This document shows positions 1-7,279 of a stretch of 14,923 nucleotides of DNA, piece by piece (within the stretch, counting starts at the first letter, position 1; each line of letters begins with the position of its first letter). Location of the stretch: NCBI GenBank assembly GCA_009776515.1, contig WRNP01000032.1:1-14923 (forward strand). The letters are read 5' to 3'. The notes below the pieces were generated by a model. That model had not been told where the DNA came from and did not search any database. It saw only the letters and a list, made by a program, of their open reading frames with translations. This stretch comes from Dehalococcoidia bacterium. Lineage in GTDB: Bacteria; Chloroflexota; Dehalococcoidia; Dehalococcoidales; UBA1222. Both the position numbers and the translations under genes were made by a program.

Positions 1-78
1 TCACGGGCGGCTCATAACATTCAATGGGCCAAACCGAAGAATGGAGAGCGCCCTGATGATGGGTGGGAAGAAATATGA
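1..78 (+). CDS. 3' end of an unrecognised gene (partial)
   Basis: Frame 1 is open from the window edge to the TGA at 76-78. It encodes the last 25 residues of a protein, containing AAHNIQWAKPKNGERPDDGW followed by EEI. The composition (W, K, P, E, D) looks like a genuine C-terminus rather than a random frame. The stop overlaps the ATG of the next small frame as ATGA, a typical sign of translational coupling. The 5' part lies outside the window, so no function can be given. Because it abuts a tRNA gene, it could belong to an integrated or decayed element; that is inference only. Confidence 0.4.
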   Translation, partial: SRAAHNIQWAKPKNGERPDDGWEEI

Positions 79-143
79 AGCCAATTGAGTACAAGGAGGT
101 GACAATAATAGGCCCTAACAAGCCAATAAACGGAGGCGATTAA
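75..143 (+). CDS. 22-codon ORF, possibly a gene remnant
   Basis: ATG at 75 overlaps the preceding stop (ATGA). The frame encodes MKPIEYKEVTIIGPNKPI plus four residues and ends at TAA 141-143. The pattern K-E-V-T-I-I-x-x-N-K-P recalls, from memory, the first residues of large serine recombinases of Firmicute integrative elements (VTVIP-like start), but the catalytic domain that should follow is absent. It may therefore be a truncated remnant, a leader peptide, or nothing. A perfect Shine-Dalgarno string AAGGAGGTGA lies inside it at 93-102 with no ATG, GTG or TTG at the right distance downstream. Confidence 0.25.
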   Translation: MKPIEYKEVTIIGPNKPINGGD

Positions 144-153
144 AACAGAAATA

Positions 154-173
154 TTTCGGCGATGATTCCGAAA
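154..173 (-). terminator. weak hairpin, candidate terminator for tRNA-Asp
   Basis: TTTCGG (154-159) and CCGAAA (168-173) form a 6-bp stem with an 8-base loop. Read on the minus strand it is followed by a T-rich stretch (TATTTCTGTTTT). It lies about 95 bp downstream of tRNA-Asp in the transcribed direction. The stem is short and A/T-containing, so this is a tentative intrinsic terminator. Confidence 0.3.
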
Positions 174-266
174 ATTCCTGACGATTATTTCCGAAAGAAA
201 TACTTGACGAAACACATTTGAACTCGCTATCTCGTCGGGGTCGGTGATAACATGGGGGATGGTTGC

Positions 267-343
267 TGGCGACCCCGGGGGGATTTGAACCCCCGATCTC
301 CACCGTGACAGGGTGGCATGTTAGACCGCTACACCACGGGGCC
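267..343 (-). tRNA. tRNA-Asp(GTC)
   Basis: The minus strand folds as a complete cloverleaf. The acceptor stem is GGCCCCG with CGGGGTC, including one G-T wobble. The anticodon arm reads CCTGTCACGG with anticodon GTC in a CTGTCAC loop. The T arm is GGGGGTTCAAATCCCCC. The discriminator base is G and CCA is encoded at 269-267. It is transcribed from its own near-consensus promoter just upstream, apparently as a single tRNA. It delivers aspartate to GAC/GAU codons. tRNA genes are frequent integration sites, but no duplicated 3' end is visible nearby. Confidence 0.97.
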
Positions 344-354
344 AACTGGAAGCA

Positions 355-383
355 AGTTTATCAGGCGAGCATGATTTAGTCAA
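355..383 (-). promoter_or_regulatory. sigma-A promoter of tRNA-Asp
   Basis: On the minus strand, -35 TTGACT (383-378) and -10 TAAACT (360-355) are separated by exactly 17 bp. The predicted start lies a few bases upstream of the mature tRNA 5' end at 343, as expected for a short 5' leader removed by RNase P. Confidence 0.75.
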
Positions 384-621
384 ACTTGGTGTGTTGTCGG
401 CTCTTTTTACAATGCTTGGGGCATATGCTCGACATAAGTAAACCCTTGGAGGCAGGCTTTTGATTCGCGTTACCGGCTAGCCGTGGATGACAACACGCGA
501 GATCGACATAGTATATCGTGACAAATGTCTACTGATGAGCTATAGTTGTGTCTAAATAGAGTGATTGTGTGCCTTGCTTCATTTCATTTTGTGAAAAAGG
601 ATACAATGTATAGGTATAGGG
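384..621. other. intergenic stretch between tRNA-Asp and the surface gene pair
   Basis: No gene or convincing promoter for the plus-strand gene at 622 was found. A TACAAT at 602-607 resembles a -10 but lies too close to the start codon for a normal leader and lacks a good -35. A small frame starting at ATG 605, with AAAAAGG upstream, runs for 13 codons and overlaps the start of the 622 gene out of frame. The real promoter may be non-consensus. Confidence 0.4.
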
Positions 622-2676
622 ATGAAAGAAATAACCCCACGAAATAGGCCAAGGTTGCGGAAGTTTTACAAGGGCGGCTTCGTTGTAATAAGTCTTATCA
701 CCCTGCTCTCTGTCGTGGCGTTGGTAGTTGCCGTACCCATGAACGCTTTTCTTGGGGAAATCCCTGCGGAGATACTCGGTAGGGCGGTACCTTTGGGGCA
801 GCCGGTACCGATTCCGTTGCCTGCCGGAGCGGCTCACTGCCCAGACTCCGCCTCGCTTATGGCTGCCCTCTCCGATGCGAGCATTGACACCATCTATCTT
901 GACGAAATAGTATATGAGCTTTCTGACACCGTATCTATCGGGCGAGATCTCACTCTTTACGGGCCTGATGGCGTTGGGCCTGGCGGCGAAGATAGGGTGG
1001 CGCTCATTAAGCCCGCCGCGTCCTGCCGCCATTTTTATATCACCTCGGTCATGATTAGTCTCACCTTTGACGGTGTGGTACTGGATGGCAACGGGACTGT
1101 GACCAGCGGCCCTAACCCCAACGGAGGAATTGAGGTTACCAACAGCGGCATCGGAAGCTATGTTATTAGCGGAGCGGTCATCACCGGCTGTTATGCCCCT
1201 AGGGGTGGTGGCATCTTGACCAAGGATCGGGCACATGAGCTTGCTCTAAATGACTGCTTCATTACAGATAATGCGTCCGGTGAAGGCGGCGGGGTTTTCA
1301 GTTCGGGCACCCTTACTATGTCTGGTGGTGAGGTTTCAGGCAATAAGGCCGCAAGCGGCGGCGGGGTGTATATCGGCAGTCACGGCGCGTTTGCCTTGGC
1401 GGGCGGGGCGATATTGGGCAACACGTCCGACTTTGACGGTGGTGGGGTGTATGCCCTGGGTGCTTTTGAGATAGTCGCTGGCCTGATTTCAGGTAATACG
1501 GCGGGAGCTAACGGCGGCGGCATAGCGGTCAGCTCATCCCCTAGCTATCCCGCCAACTTGGGTCAGGTTATTATCCGGGCGGGAGCGGTATTCTCTGATA
1601 ACCAGGCTTCAGCTTTGTATGACCGTGCCCCGGCCGAGGATGCGTTATACGAAGCCCAAATCGGTACCGGCGGCCTGGGCGTCACGTGGACATCCCCCCT
1701 CGTCCAGGGCTACAACAACTACGATATCAGCTATGTTGGCTCCACGGTCACTTTGCACATCTACAAATTCTGGGGTGATCTTAAGACCTATACCCTGACC
1801 TATGATGCCAATGGCGGCTCAGGCGTTCCTGGGCCGCAAACTGCGTATCCCGGTATGACCATCGCCATAAGTCCCATCGTGCCCATTAGGACAGACTATT
1901 TCTTTCTTGGCTGGGCTCCCGACAGCGCGGCTCCTGCCGCGGAGTATCTCTATGGCGATGCCATCACCATGGACTCGGATAAGATCCTCTTTGCTGTATG
2001 GGGACAAGCCGCAATCCACGTCATACATGAGGACGGCGTCAGCGGAAGCATTTTGTACCAAGACACTTTCGCCGTTAGCCCTGGCGTCTATGGGCCATAC
2101 AGTGCCATGGTCTTTAGCGGATACACGACGGGGGTCTTGGCCCCCGGTAGCGCCCCACCGATCGGTACCATCGGTTCCGGGCAGACACTGACCATCACCT
2201 ATCTGTATACGACAATCTTTGCCGTAACCTATGACCCTAATGGCGGCAATGGCTCGTCCTTTACGGAATATGCCGATAGCAGCAATCAAATCGCGATAGC
2301 GGCCAATCCTTTCATCAGAGACGGATACATATTCAGCGAATGGAATACGGAACCGGACGGCCTTGGCGCCAGTTATACGGTCAGCCAAATCGATCTTTTG
2401 ACCGAAGATCTTTATCTATATGCCCAATGGGTGTCAGATGTCACCGGATATACAGTTACTTACGACCCTAACGGCGGCACGGGGGATAGAATAGTGGTTT
2501 CGGTAGCGGATGGGCAAGTGTATCTGATAGAAAATAACCAGTTCACTCGACCTTACTGGAGTTTTAGCGAATGGAATACGGAACCGGACGGACGCGGGGT
2601 TTCATATCGCCCAGGAGATCAGATCACGATTTCCGATAACTTGTATCTCTTCGCCATTTGGTCCAGGCCATTGTAG
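622..2676 (+). CDS. secreted beta-helix protein with InlB-type repeats
   Basis: This 684-residue protein is probably a secreted or cell-surface adhesin-like protein. A basic N-terminus (residues 1-18) precedes a hydrophobic segment (about 19-38), consistent with a signal peptide or signal anchor. Residues about 70-330 look like a right-handed parallel beta-helix: an N-terminal cap with strand pattern, then recurring GGGVY/GGGI, MSGG and ISGNTA motifs, also seen in polymorphic surface proteins. Residues about 390-462, 533-604 and 609-683 are three Listeria-Bacteroides (InlB B-type, Flg_new) repeats starting TYDxNGG and ending W. Residues about 463-530 (HEDGVSG...TITYLYT) resemble a MucBP module. 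The protein ends directly after the last repeat, with no LPXTG and no C-terminal membrane helix, so attachment must be by the N-terminus, by a partner, or absent. The start at 622 has only a weak AGG at suitable distance. The gene lies 58 bp upstream of a second surface gene on the same strand. Ligand unknown. Confidence 0.85.
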   Translation: MKEITPRNRPRLRKFYKGGFVVISLITLLSVVALVVAVPMNAFLGEIPAEILGRAVPLGQPVPIPLPAGAAHCPDSASLMAALSDASIDTIYLDEIVYELSDTVSIGRDLTLYGPDGVGPGGEDRVALIKPAASCRHFYITSVMISLTFDGVVLDGNGTVTSGPNPNGGIEVTNSGIGSYVISGAVITGCYAPRGGGILTKDRAHELALNDCFITDNASGEGGGVFSSGTLTMSGGEVSGNKAASGGGVYIGSHGAFALAGGAILGNTSDFDGGGVYALGAFEIVAGLISGNTAGANGGGIAVSSSPSYPANLGQVIIRAGAVFSDNQASALYDRAPAEDALYEAQIGTGGLGVTWTSPLVQGYNNYDISYVGSTVTLHIYKFWGDLKTYTLTYDANGGSGVPGPQTAYPGMTIAISPIVPIRTDYFFLGWAPDSAAPAAEYLYGDAITMDSDKILFAVWGQAAIHVIHEDGVSGSILYQDTFAVSPGVYGPYSAMVFSGYTTGVLAPGSAPPIGTIGSGQTLTITYLYTTIFAVTYDPNGGNGSSFTEYADSSNQIAIAANPFIRDGYIFSEWNTEPDGLGASYTVSQIDLLTEDLYLYAQWVSDVTGYTVTYDPNGGTGDRIVVSVADGQVYLIENNQFTRPYWSFSEWNTEPDGRGVSYRPGDQITISDNLYLFAIWSRPL
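2335..2591 (+). repeat. 26-bp exact direct repeat within the InlB-type repeats
   Basis: Positions 2335-2360 and 2566-2591 are identical over 26 bases and encode the same SEWNTEPDG core in repeats 2 and 3. The offset is 231 bp (77 codons), one repeat unit. The flanking repeat sequence has diverged, so the identity reflects recent conversion or strong conservation of the motif. Confidence 0.85.
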
Positions 2677-2700
2677 GGCAAAACATGATGCGCCATATGC

Positions 2701-2714
2701 ACGGCCGTTTTTTT
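2701..2714 (+). terminator. short palindrome plus T-tract between the surface genes
   Basis: ACGGCCGT (2701-2708) runs into a tract of seven T residues (2708-2714), only 20 bp before the next start codon. The stem is very short, so at most it is a weak attenuator. More likely the two genes are co-transcribed. Confidence 0.15.
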
Positions 2715-2734
2715 GGTAATCATGGAGGGATTAA

Positions 2735-3919
2735 ATGAGAGGTATACATAAGCTGTGCCTGCGGGCGCTGTCGGCATTTCTGATTATCGCTCTGGCACTC
2801 GTGCCCCTGTCGGTCGTAGCAGTCCAGCCCTCTTCGGTATGGATAGATATTTATCAGACGGACAGCGACGGTATCACCGTTCTTTATGGCTCCTTCGAGA
2901 TTACCGAGGGAAACGGCTGGTATCTGGCGATACCGGATTTGCCAAAATATGACGCCGCGGGAGAGCTTTATACGTACACGGTGGTTGAGCAGCCCGTGGA
3001 TGGCTATGACGCCTACTATTATGTGCTGTCTGACCCCAACTCCTCGGATGACTATTTTTGCTATGTGGTGAATCAGGAAACCCCCACTTTCACCGTAACA
3101 ATTCTCGGTAGCTATGCAGGAGCAGGGAACACGGGAGCGGGGGAATATGCAGCGGGAGCAGCGGTAACCATCAGAGCCGGTAGCCGTCCGGGATATACGT
3201 TTGCCGGCTGGACAGTGAATGCGGGTGGGGTAAGTCTGGCCAACAATGCCACCGCCAGCTTCTTCATGCCGGCAAACGATGTCATCGTTACGGCTAACTG
3301 GCAACCGGAGATAACCAGACCAACGGTGGTGCCGACCACTCCGGTGACCTCAACCACCATCACTGTCCCTCCGGTGGTAACGACGACTACCACTGCTCCA
3401 CCGATGGTATCCACAATTACTACGAAGCCATGTTGCACCACTACTCCATCGGTGACCGTCACGGAACCCCCGGTGCCCACGAGCTCGACTGTGAAAACGC
3501 AGACGCCAACCACGACTACCACCATGACAGGTACAACGGCTACTACTCCGCTGCCGCCCACCGATGACACCGATGAGACATGGGCTCTTCTTAATCTGAT
3601 ATTCTGTGTTCTGGGAGCTCTGCTGGCCGTCGTGGGTATAGTCTGGGCCATCATTCGGAGGAAGGAAGATATGAAGATCGACCCCTTGTGGCTGTTCATC
3701 ACTGTGATCACGGGCGTTGCCGGGGTGGTGGTATTCCTGCTGACCGAGGATATGAGTCTTAGGATGGCTTGGGTTGATGCCTGGACCATTGTGAATGCCA
3801 TCATCCTGGTACTGGGTGCCATCAGCTTCATGCTGGCCTTTAAGCGAGATGATGACAAGCATCGAGAGGCAGGCTCGCCAGTAATTGAGGGGCAGACCAA
3901 TCTACAAGCTGGTAATTGA
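2735..3919 (+). CDS. surface protein with Cna_B-like domain, Thr/Pro stalk and 3-helix anchor
   Basis: This 394-residue protein starts at ATG 2735 after GGAGG at good distance. Residues 1-29 are a clear signal peptide (basic start, long hydrophobic core, VVA at the end). Residues about 33-95 resemble a Cna B-type domain (NGWYLAIPDLPKYD...YTYTVVEQPV). Residues about 117-189 resemble a divergent InlB B-repeat (GYTFAGWT ... FFMPANDVIVTANW). Residues about 190-282 form a Thr/Pro/Val-rich stalk with a lone Cys-Cys pair at 233-234. The C-terminus has three predicted membrane helices (about 284-307, 318-337, 350-369) and a charged tail. From memory, a similar tail containing FLLTEDM and WTIVNAII recurs at the end of clostridial surface proteins; it would replace an LPXTG signal. 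The expected product is a membrane-tethered, stalk-displayed module, probably partnering the upstream gene. Function unknown. Confidence 0.85.
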   Translation: MRGIHKLCLRALSAFLIIALALVPLSVVAVQPSSVWIDIYQTDSDGITVLYGSFEITEGNGWYLAIPDLPKYDAAGELYTYTVVEQPVDGYDAYYYVLSDPNSSDDYFCYVVNQETPTFTVTILGSYAGAGNTGAGEYAAGAAVTIRAGSRPGYTFAGWTVNAGGVSLANNATASFFMPANDVIVTANWQPEITRPTVVPTTPVTSTTITVPPVVTTTTTAPPMVSTITTKPCCTTTPSVTVTEPPVPTSSTVKTQTPTTTTTMTGTTATTPLPPTDDTDETWALLNLIFCVLGALLAVVGIVWAIIRRKEDMKIDPLWLFITVITGVAGVVVFLLTEDMSLRMAWVDAWTIVNAIILVLGAISFMLAFKRDDDKHREAGSPVIEGQTNLQAGN

Positions 3920-3921
3920 GT

Positions 3922-3977
3922 GGCGGCTTTGTCGCCGCAGTTGGCAAAATGCGAGAGACGCCTTGAAGCTTTTTGCC
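3922..3977. terminator. two hairpins between convergent genes, candidate terminator
   Basis: GCGGC (3923-3927) and GCCGC (3934-3938) form a small hairpin right after the stop at 3919. A second element pairs GGCAAAATGC (3943-3952) with GCTTTTTGCC (3968-3977), 9 of 10 bases complementary around a 15-base loop. They lie between the convergent surface gene and the permease gene, where a bidirectional terminator is expected. Neither has a classical trailing T-tract, so the call is tentative. The remaining 100 bp up to 4078 show nothing clear. Confidence 0.35.
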
Positions 3978-4077
3978 TGCCTCAAACGCTTTTATTTACT
4001 GATTGTTAGGTGAATTATACGCTTTGAGATAGCCCAAATCAATCGTTTTGCATCAGTTTTAGTCGGAGTAGCAAAGT

Positions 4078-6411
4078 TTACTCGCTTATCATCGCATACG
4101 CCGATACTTTGCGTATGCGCCACGCAATTAGTAGCGATACGGCGTAGGCCAGCGCCACTAGTGCTATTCCAACCGTAATTGTTTGGCCTATAGGTACGGG
4201 GAGCTGAACCCTGACAATCCCCATACCGCTCATCAGGGCGGTCATCATCGGATTAAGCCCGAAGTATCCCGCTATGGCCCCCAGAATGACACCGAACAAA
4301 ATCATTGGGGTCATATTCAGCGCTATCTGATTCATCAACTGGAAAGTTGTGAAGCCCACCGCCTTTTGTATTCCCAACTCGCGCCTTCGTTGCAATATAG
4401 CGGCCTTAATGACCATGTATAGCACGAGAATTACCACCAACGCCGTAACCGCCACGATGCCGATAGCCACCGCAGCAAAGACGCCGCTTATGGTATCCAT
4501 GGTGGATTTCAAGTTATCTTGAACATCCATGATACTGTCAAAGATGGCTCCCTCCGCTGCCCTTACGCCATCTATCAGTGTTTTGGTGTCGGCTTCGTCG
4601 GTTAAATAAGCATTGAAACTTGTAAATATAAAGTCAGGCTGAATTTCCCTGATCCCGCCGTCGGTAATAATCCCATTGAAGCCGTTACTTTGCATAAATT
4701 GCACGATGCCGGTGATCAGGTATTCCTTTTCGTTGCGGCCGCTTTTTACCATAACCGTATCGCCGATTTTTTTGCCGGCAACCTTTAAGATCGACGGACC
4801 CAGGGCGATTTCATTATTGTGCCTAGGATAGCGCCCATCTATGATCATATTGCCTTCTAGCAGCGCGCAGTCTTCGACCACGGTTGCCAGTATGCCAGTT
4901 TCGTCAACCAGCAGGGTTGCCGCAACTTCATAACCTAGCACCTTGCGAACCTCAGGGCGGGCAAGCAGCCTTTCCCCGAAGGCAGCGCCGTCCTCGCCGC
5001 TCTTTAAAACAAAGTTGACCTCCGGCATTTCGCCAAATAACGAACGGGCGAAGCTGTTCCTGCCCTCGTTCATGTTGTAATTCACAGCGATACCAGCTAC
5101 CGAGGCCATGGTTACCGCCGCAACGATGATGCCGACCGCCACCGCCTGTTTTTTATTCTGGAACAACAGTTTCAGGGCGAGCAGCAAACTCAGCGGACCA
5201 TGCCCCTTGTCCAAGGGTAGCGCGTTTTTCTTGAAGCTGTGAGCGGTTAAGCCCCCGCGCAGAGCCACCAATGGGTGAAGCTTGTTGATCCTCCTGGCCG
5301 AAATAAACGAGATCAGAGCCGCCGCCAGTAAAACGAACCCCAAAGAAATTACCACCGATACGGCGTCGAATCCAAGATTTATGACCAGAGCCACCAAAGG
5401 CTCCAGCAGCTTCGTTATTGAGGGAATGATAGCCTGCGAGAGAGCGATGCCCGCCAGTCCGCCGCTTAAAGCGATACCTGCATACTGCACAACGATGGCC
5501 GCAACAATCTCAGCACTTCTGTACCCGACGGCCTTTTGCGTACCGATATTGGTCATGCTTTCCTCAATACTGTTGGCGATGCGAAAACGTATGACCATCA
5601 GGCTTACAGCGAGCAATATGAGCGCGAATGCCGTGACGACGATCGCCGCAATGAGCGGGATCATAGTGCGCGCCTGTTTCGCATTGTCATAGGTCAGGTC
5701 AAAGTACAGTCCGTCCGTGGAAATTACCTTGTTGTAATCGGCTTGAAAAAGCACTCCTGTCTCGCTGTTTTCAAATCTTGCCGATATAAGTGTTAAGCCG
5801 TTCTCTGGGAATTGTTTTTCAAGTTCACTAAATCTTGCCTCCGACACATAAAAGCGGTGAATGGTGTTGAACTGAGCACCGAACATGATTTCCGCCGTGC
5901 TACCCGCTACTGTGAAATTCAGTTCCGTTCCCGAAAGATTCAGCTTGAAATCATCACCAACTCTATAGCCGCCACTCCGCATTATAAAATAGGGGATGTA
6001 GATGGCGTTATCGGTTAATGGCAGTGATTCCCCGATCAGTGAAGGGGCGTCCATCTTTTGATCACTGGAAGCACTGCTCAAAAACAAAAAACCTGTGCCT
6101 TGCGTGTCGTTGACATAATAGTCCCCCCAGCCTCCGATGGCTCTCAGAGTTTCTGTTTCTTCAAGGCTGGGGTAGCTTGCCATGTATTGCAGTCCTTTGT
6201 CGATGGCATCCGCTCCAGCCTGATAAATCGCCGTATAGTGCGCCATATGAACGCTCTCCGCGCGCTCATCAAAAAAACTACCAATGCCCATGAAGATGGT
6301 CAACCCGAGATTCAAAAACATGGCTGCGATCAAGACGAATATTAACAGGCTGACAGATTGACCTTTGTTTTTGCGTATATTGGCGGCGGACAGCATCCAA
6401 ATATTTCTCAT
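4078..6411 (-). CDS. FtsX-family ABC transporter permease, eight helices
   Basis: This 777-residue membrane protein is a duplicated FtsX-type permease. Helix 1 (about 18-43) is followed by a large external domain (about 44-248), then three helices (about 250-275, 300-330, 350-371). The second half repeats the plan: a helix at about 422-445, an external domain to about 645, and three terminal helices. Both halves carry the short cytoplasmic motif GxQKAVG (NIGTQKAVG at 289-296 and LGIQKAVG in the second half) typical of FtsX proteins at the ATPase contact. This plan fits transporters that move or extract substrates from the membrane or periplasmic face (MacB/Lol-like mechanism) rather than importers. 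ATG 6411 follows the ATPase stop by only three bases (TAG GCC ATG), so the two are co-translated. The substrate is not known; antimicrobial peptide or lipoprotein export is possible. It differs from BceB-type permeases, which have one large external domain. Confidence 0.92.
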   Translation of the reverse strand: MRNIWMLSAANIRKNKGQSVSLLIFVLIAAMFLNLGLTIFMGIGSFFDERAESVHMAHYTAIYQAGADAIDKGLQYMASYPSLEETETLRAIGGWGDYYVNDTQGTGFLFLSSASSDQKMDAPSLIGESLPLTDNAIYIPYFIMRSGGYRVGDDFKLNLSGTELNFTVAGSTAEIMFGAQFNTIHRFYVSEARFSELEKQFPENGLTLISARFENSETGVLFQADYNKVISTDGLYFDLTYDNAKQARTMIPLIAAIVVTAFALILLAVSLMVIRFRIANSIEESMTNIGTQKAVGYRSAEIVAAIVVQYAGIALSGGLAGIALSQAIIPSITKLLEPLVALVINLGFDAVSVVISLGFVLLAAALISFISARRINKLHPLVALRGGLTAHSFKKNALPLDKGHGPLSLLLALKLLFQNKKQAVAVGIIVAAVTMASVAGIAVNYNMNEGRNSFARSLFGEMPEVNFVLKSGEDGAAFGERLLARPEVRKVLGYEVAATLLVDETGILATVVEDCALLEGNMIIDGRYPRHNNEIALGPSILKVAGKKIGDTVMVKSGRNEKEYLITGIVQFMQSNGFNGIITDGGIREIQPDFIFTSFNAYLTDEADTKTLIDGVRAAEGAIFDSIMDVQDNLKSTMDTISGVFAAVAIGIVAVTALVVILVLYMVIKAAILQRRRELGIQKAVGFTTFQLMNQIALNMTPMILFGVILGAIAGYFGLNPMMTALMSGMGIVRVQLPVPIGQTITVGIALVALAYAVSLLIAWRIRKVSAYAMISE

Positions 6412-6414
6412 GGC

Positions 6415-7173
6415 CTACCAACCCATCTCCGCCAGAAAACTGCCTAAGCGGTTATGCCGTGCCTCATCGCCGCGCACGTATTCTCCGAGTTGGCACTCTC
6501 CACGTATCAGTCCGTCTTGCAGATAAAGAATGCGGTTGCCGCGGCGAGCTGAGCGCAGATCATGAGTAACCATAACTACGCTCTGGCCATGTTCGTTAAT
6601 CTCAGTTAGGGCATCAAGAACGGCCTGGCCGTTGGCGGAATTGAGAGCACCGGTCGGTTCGTCCGCGAAGATGATCTTCGGGTTATTGATCAAAGCGCGA
6701 GCAATTCCGGCTCGCTGAGCCTCGCCGCCAGAAATTTGGGAGGGGAATTTACGCCACATGCTTTCATCAAGATTCAGCTGCCGTAAAAGCTGCTTCGCCC
6801 GCTCAGCGACCGCCTGGCGATTCTTGCTGACCAGCAAGCCGCAGGCCAGGATGTTGTCCAAGATACTCATGTTATCCAGCAGGTAGATCTGTTGGAATAT
6901 GAATCCGCAGTTATCGCGGCGGAACACCGCCAAGCGGTCATTGGTCAGGCTGCTTATATCCCGCCCGGCAAAAAGGATGTCTCCGAGGGTTGGTTTGTCC
7001 ATGCCGGACAGGGCATAGAGTAGCGTGGATTTGCCTGCACCTGATGGCCCCATGATGACGGTGAAGTCGCCTTCGTAAATTTCCATGTCAAGGTTTTTGA
7101 GAACGTGCTGCTGGATTCCGCTGCTGGAAAAGGTTTTGCACAGCTTATTGGTTGATAGAACCGCGTTTTTCAT
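6415..7173 (-). CDS. ABC transporter ATP-binding protein, MacB/BceA type
   Basis: The nucleotide-binding subunit for the permease that follows. From ATG 7173 it has 252 residues with all key motifs: Walker A GPSGAGKS (42-49), Q-loop Gln94, signature ISGGEAQ (147-153), Walker B IIFADEP (167-173) and H-loop His204. The C-terminal SFLAEMGW ending is, from memory, common in Firmicute FtsX-partner ATPases. ATG 7173 is chosen over an in-frame ATG at 7221 because AGGAG lies seven bases upstream, and because the longer form would start within a few bases of the -10 box and upstream of the predicted transcription start. It probably energises conformational work in the permease with ATP. Its promoter carries a heptamer array, suggesting control by the neighbouring two-component system. 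Confidence 0.94.
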   Translation of the reverse strand: MKNAVLSTNKLCKTFSSSGIQQHVLKNLDMEIYEGDFTVIMGPSGAGKSTLLYALSGMDKPTLGDILFAGRDISSLTNDRLAVFRRDNCGFIFQQIYLLDNMSILDNILACGLLVSKNRQAVAERAKQLLRQLNLDESMWRKFPSQISGGEAQRAGIARALINNPKIIFADEPTGALNSANGQAVLDALTEINEHGQSVVMVTHDLRSARRGNRILYLQDGLIRGECQLGEYVRGDEARHNRLGSFLAEMGW

Positions 7174-7219
7174 GGCCATTCTCCTATCATAAACAGAAAT
7201 GGGACTAGATGTTAGCCCC

Positions 7220-7248
7220 ATTATAAGACGCGATTCTTAACGAATCTT
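7220..7248 (-). promoter_or_regulatory. promoter of the ABC transporter operon
   Basis: A perfect -10 TATAAT lies at 7225-7220 on the minus strand. At 17 bp upstream the -35 position is only AAGATT (7248-7243), a poor match. A strong -10 with a weak -35 is the usual architecture of a promoter that needs an activator. The predicted start is near 7213. Confidence 0.6.
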
Positions 7249-7273
7249 TGCCGATTTCTTAATTAATTCTTAA
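7234..7273 (-). promoter_or_regulatory. TTAAGAA heptamer array, candidate response-regulator sites
   Basis: On the minus strand TTAAGAA occurs exactly at 7273-7267, 7262-7256 and 7240-7234. A degenerate copy (CAAAGAT) lies at 7250-7244. Exact copies are 11 and 22 bp apart, one and two helical turns. Paired direct repeats at 11 bp are the known binding pattern of OmpR/PhoB-family regulators, and such a regulator is encoded at 8884-9564. The outer pair lies just upstream of the weak -35 and is well placed for activation. Assignment to that regulator is inference. Confidence 0.5.
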
Positions 7274-7279
7274 ATCTTT

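Noticed and set aside
605..646. 13-codon frame with a better ribosome binding site than the 622 gene, overlapping its start
   Set aside because: Too short to judge and no sign of conservation; it could act as a coupling leader but nothing else supports it.
529..1236. Minus-strand frame of 235 codons opposite the beta-helix gene
   Set aside because: Shadow of the Gly-rich coding sequence; the translated product has no domain character and no start signals.
3301..3560. Repeated ACC/ACT-rich DNA that could suggest a microsatellite or CRISPR-like array
   Set aside because: It is coding low complexity of the Thr/Pro stalk, with no fixed repeat length or spacers.
3112..3900. Long minus-strand open frame opposite the 394-residue surface gene
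   Set aside because: It is the antisense of the Thr/Pro-rich stalk (Val/Thr/Gly-rich), where stops are depleted; it has no ribosome binding site.
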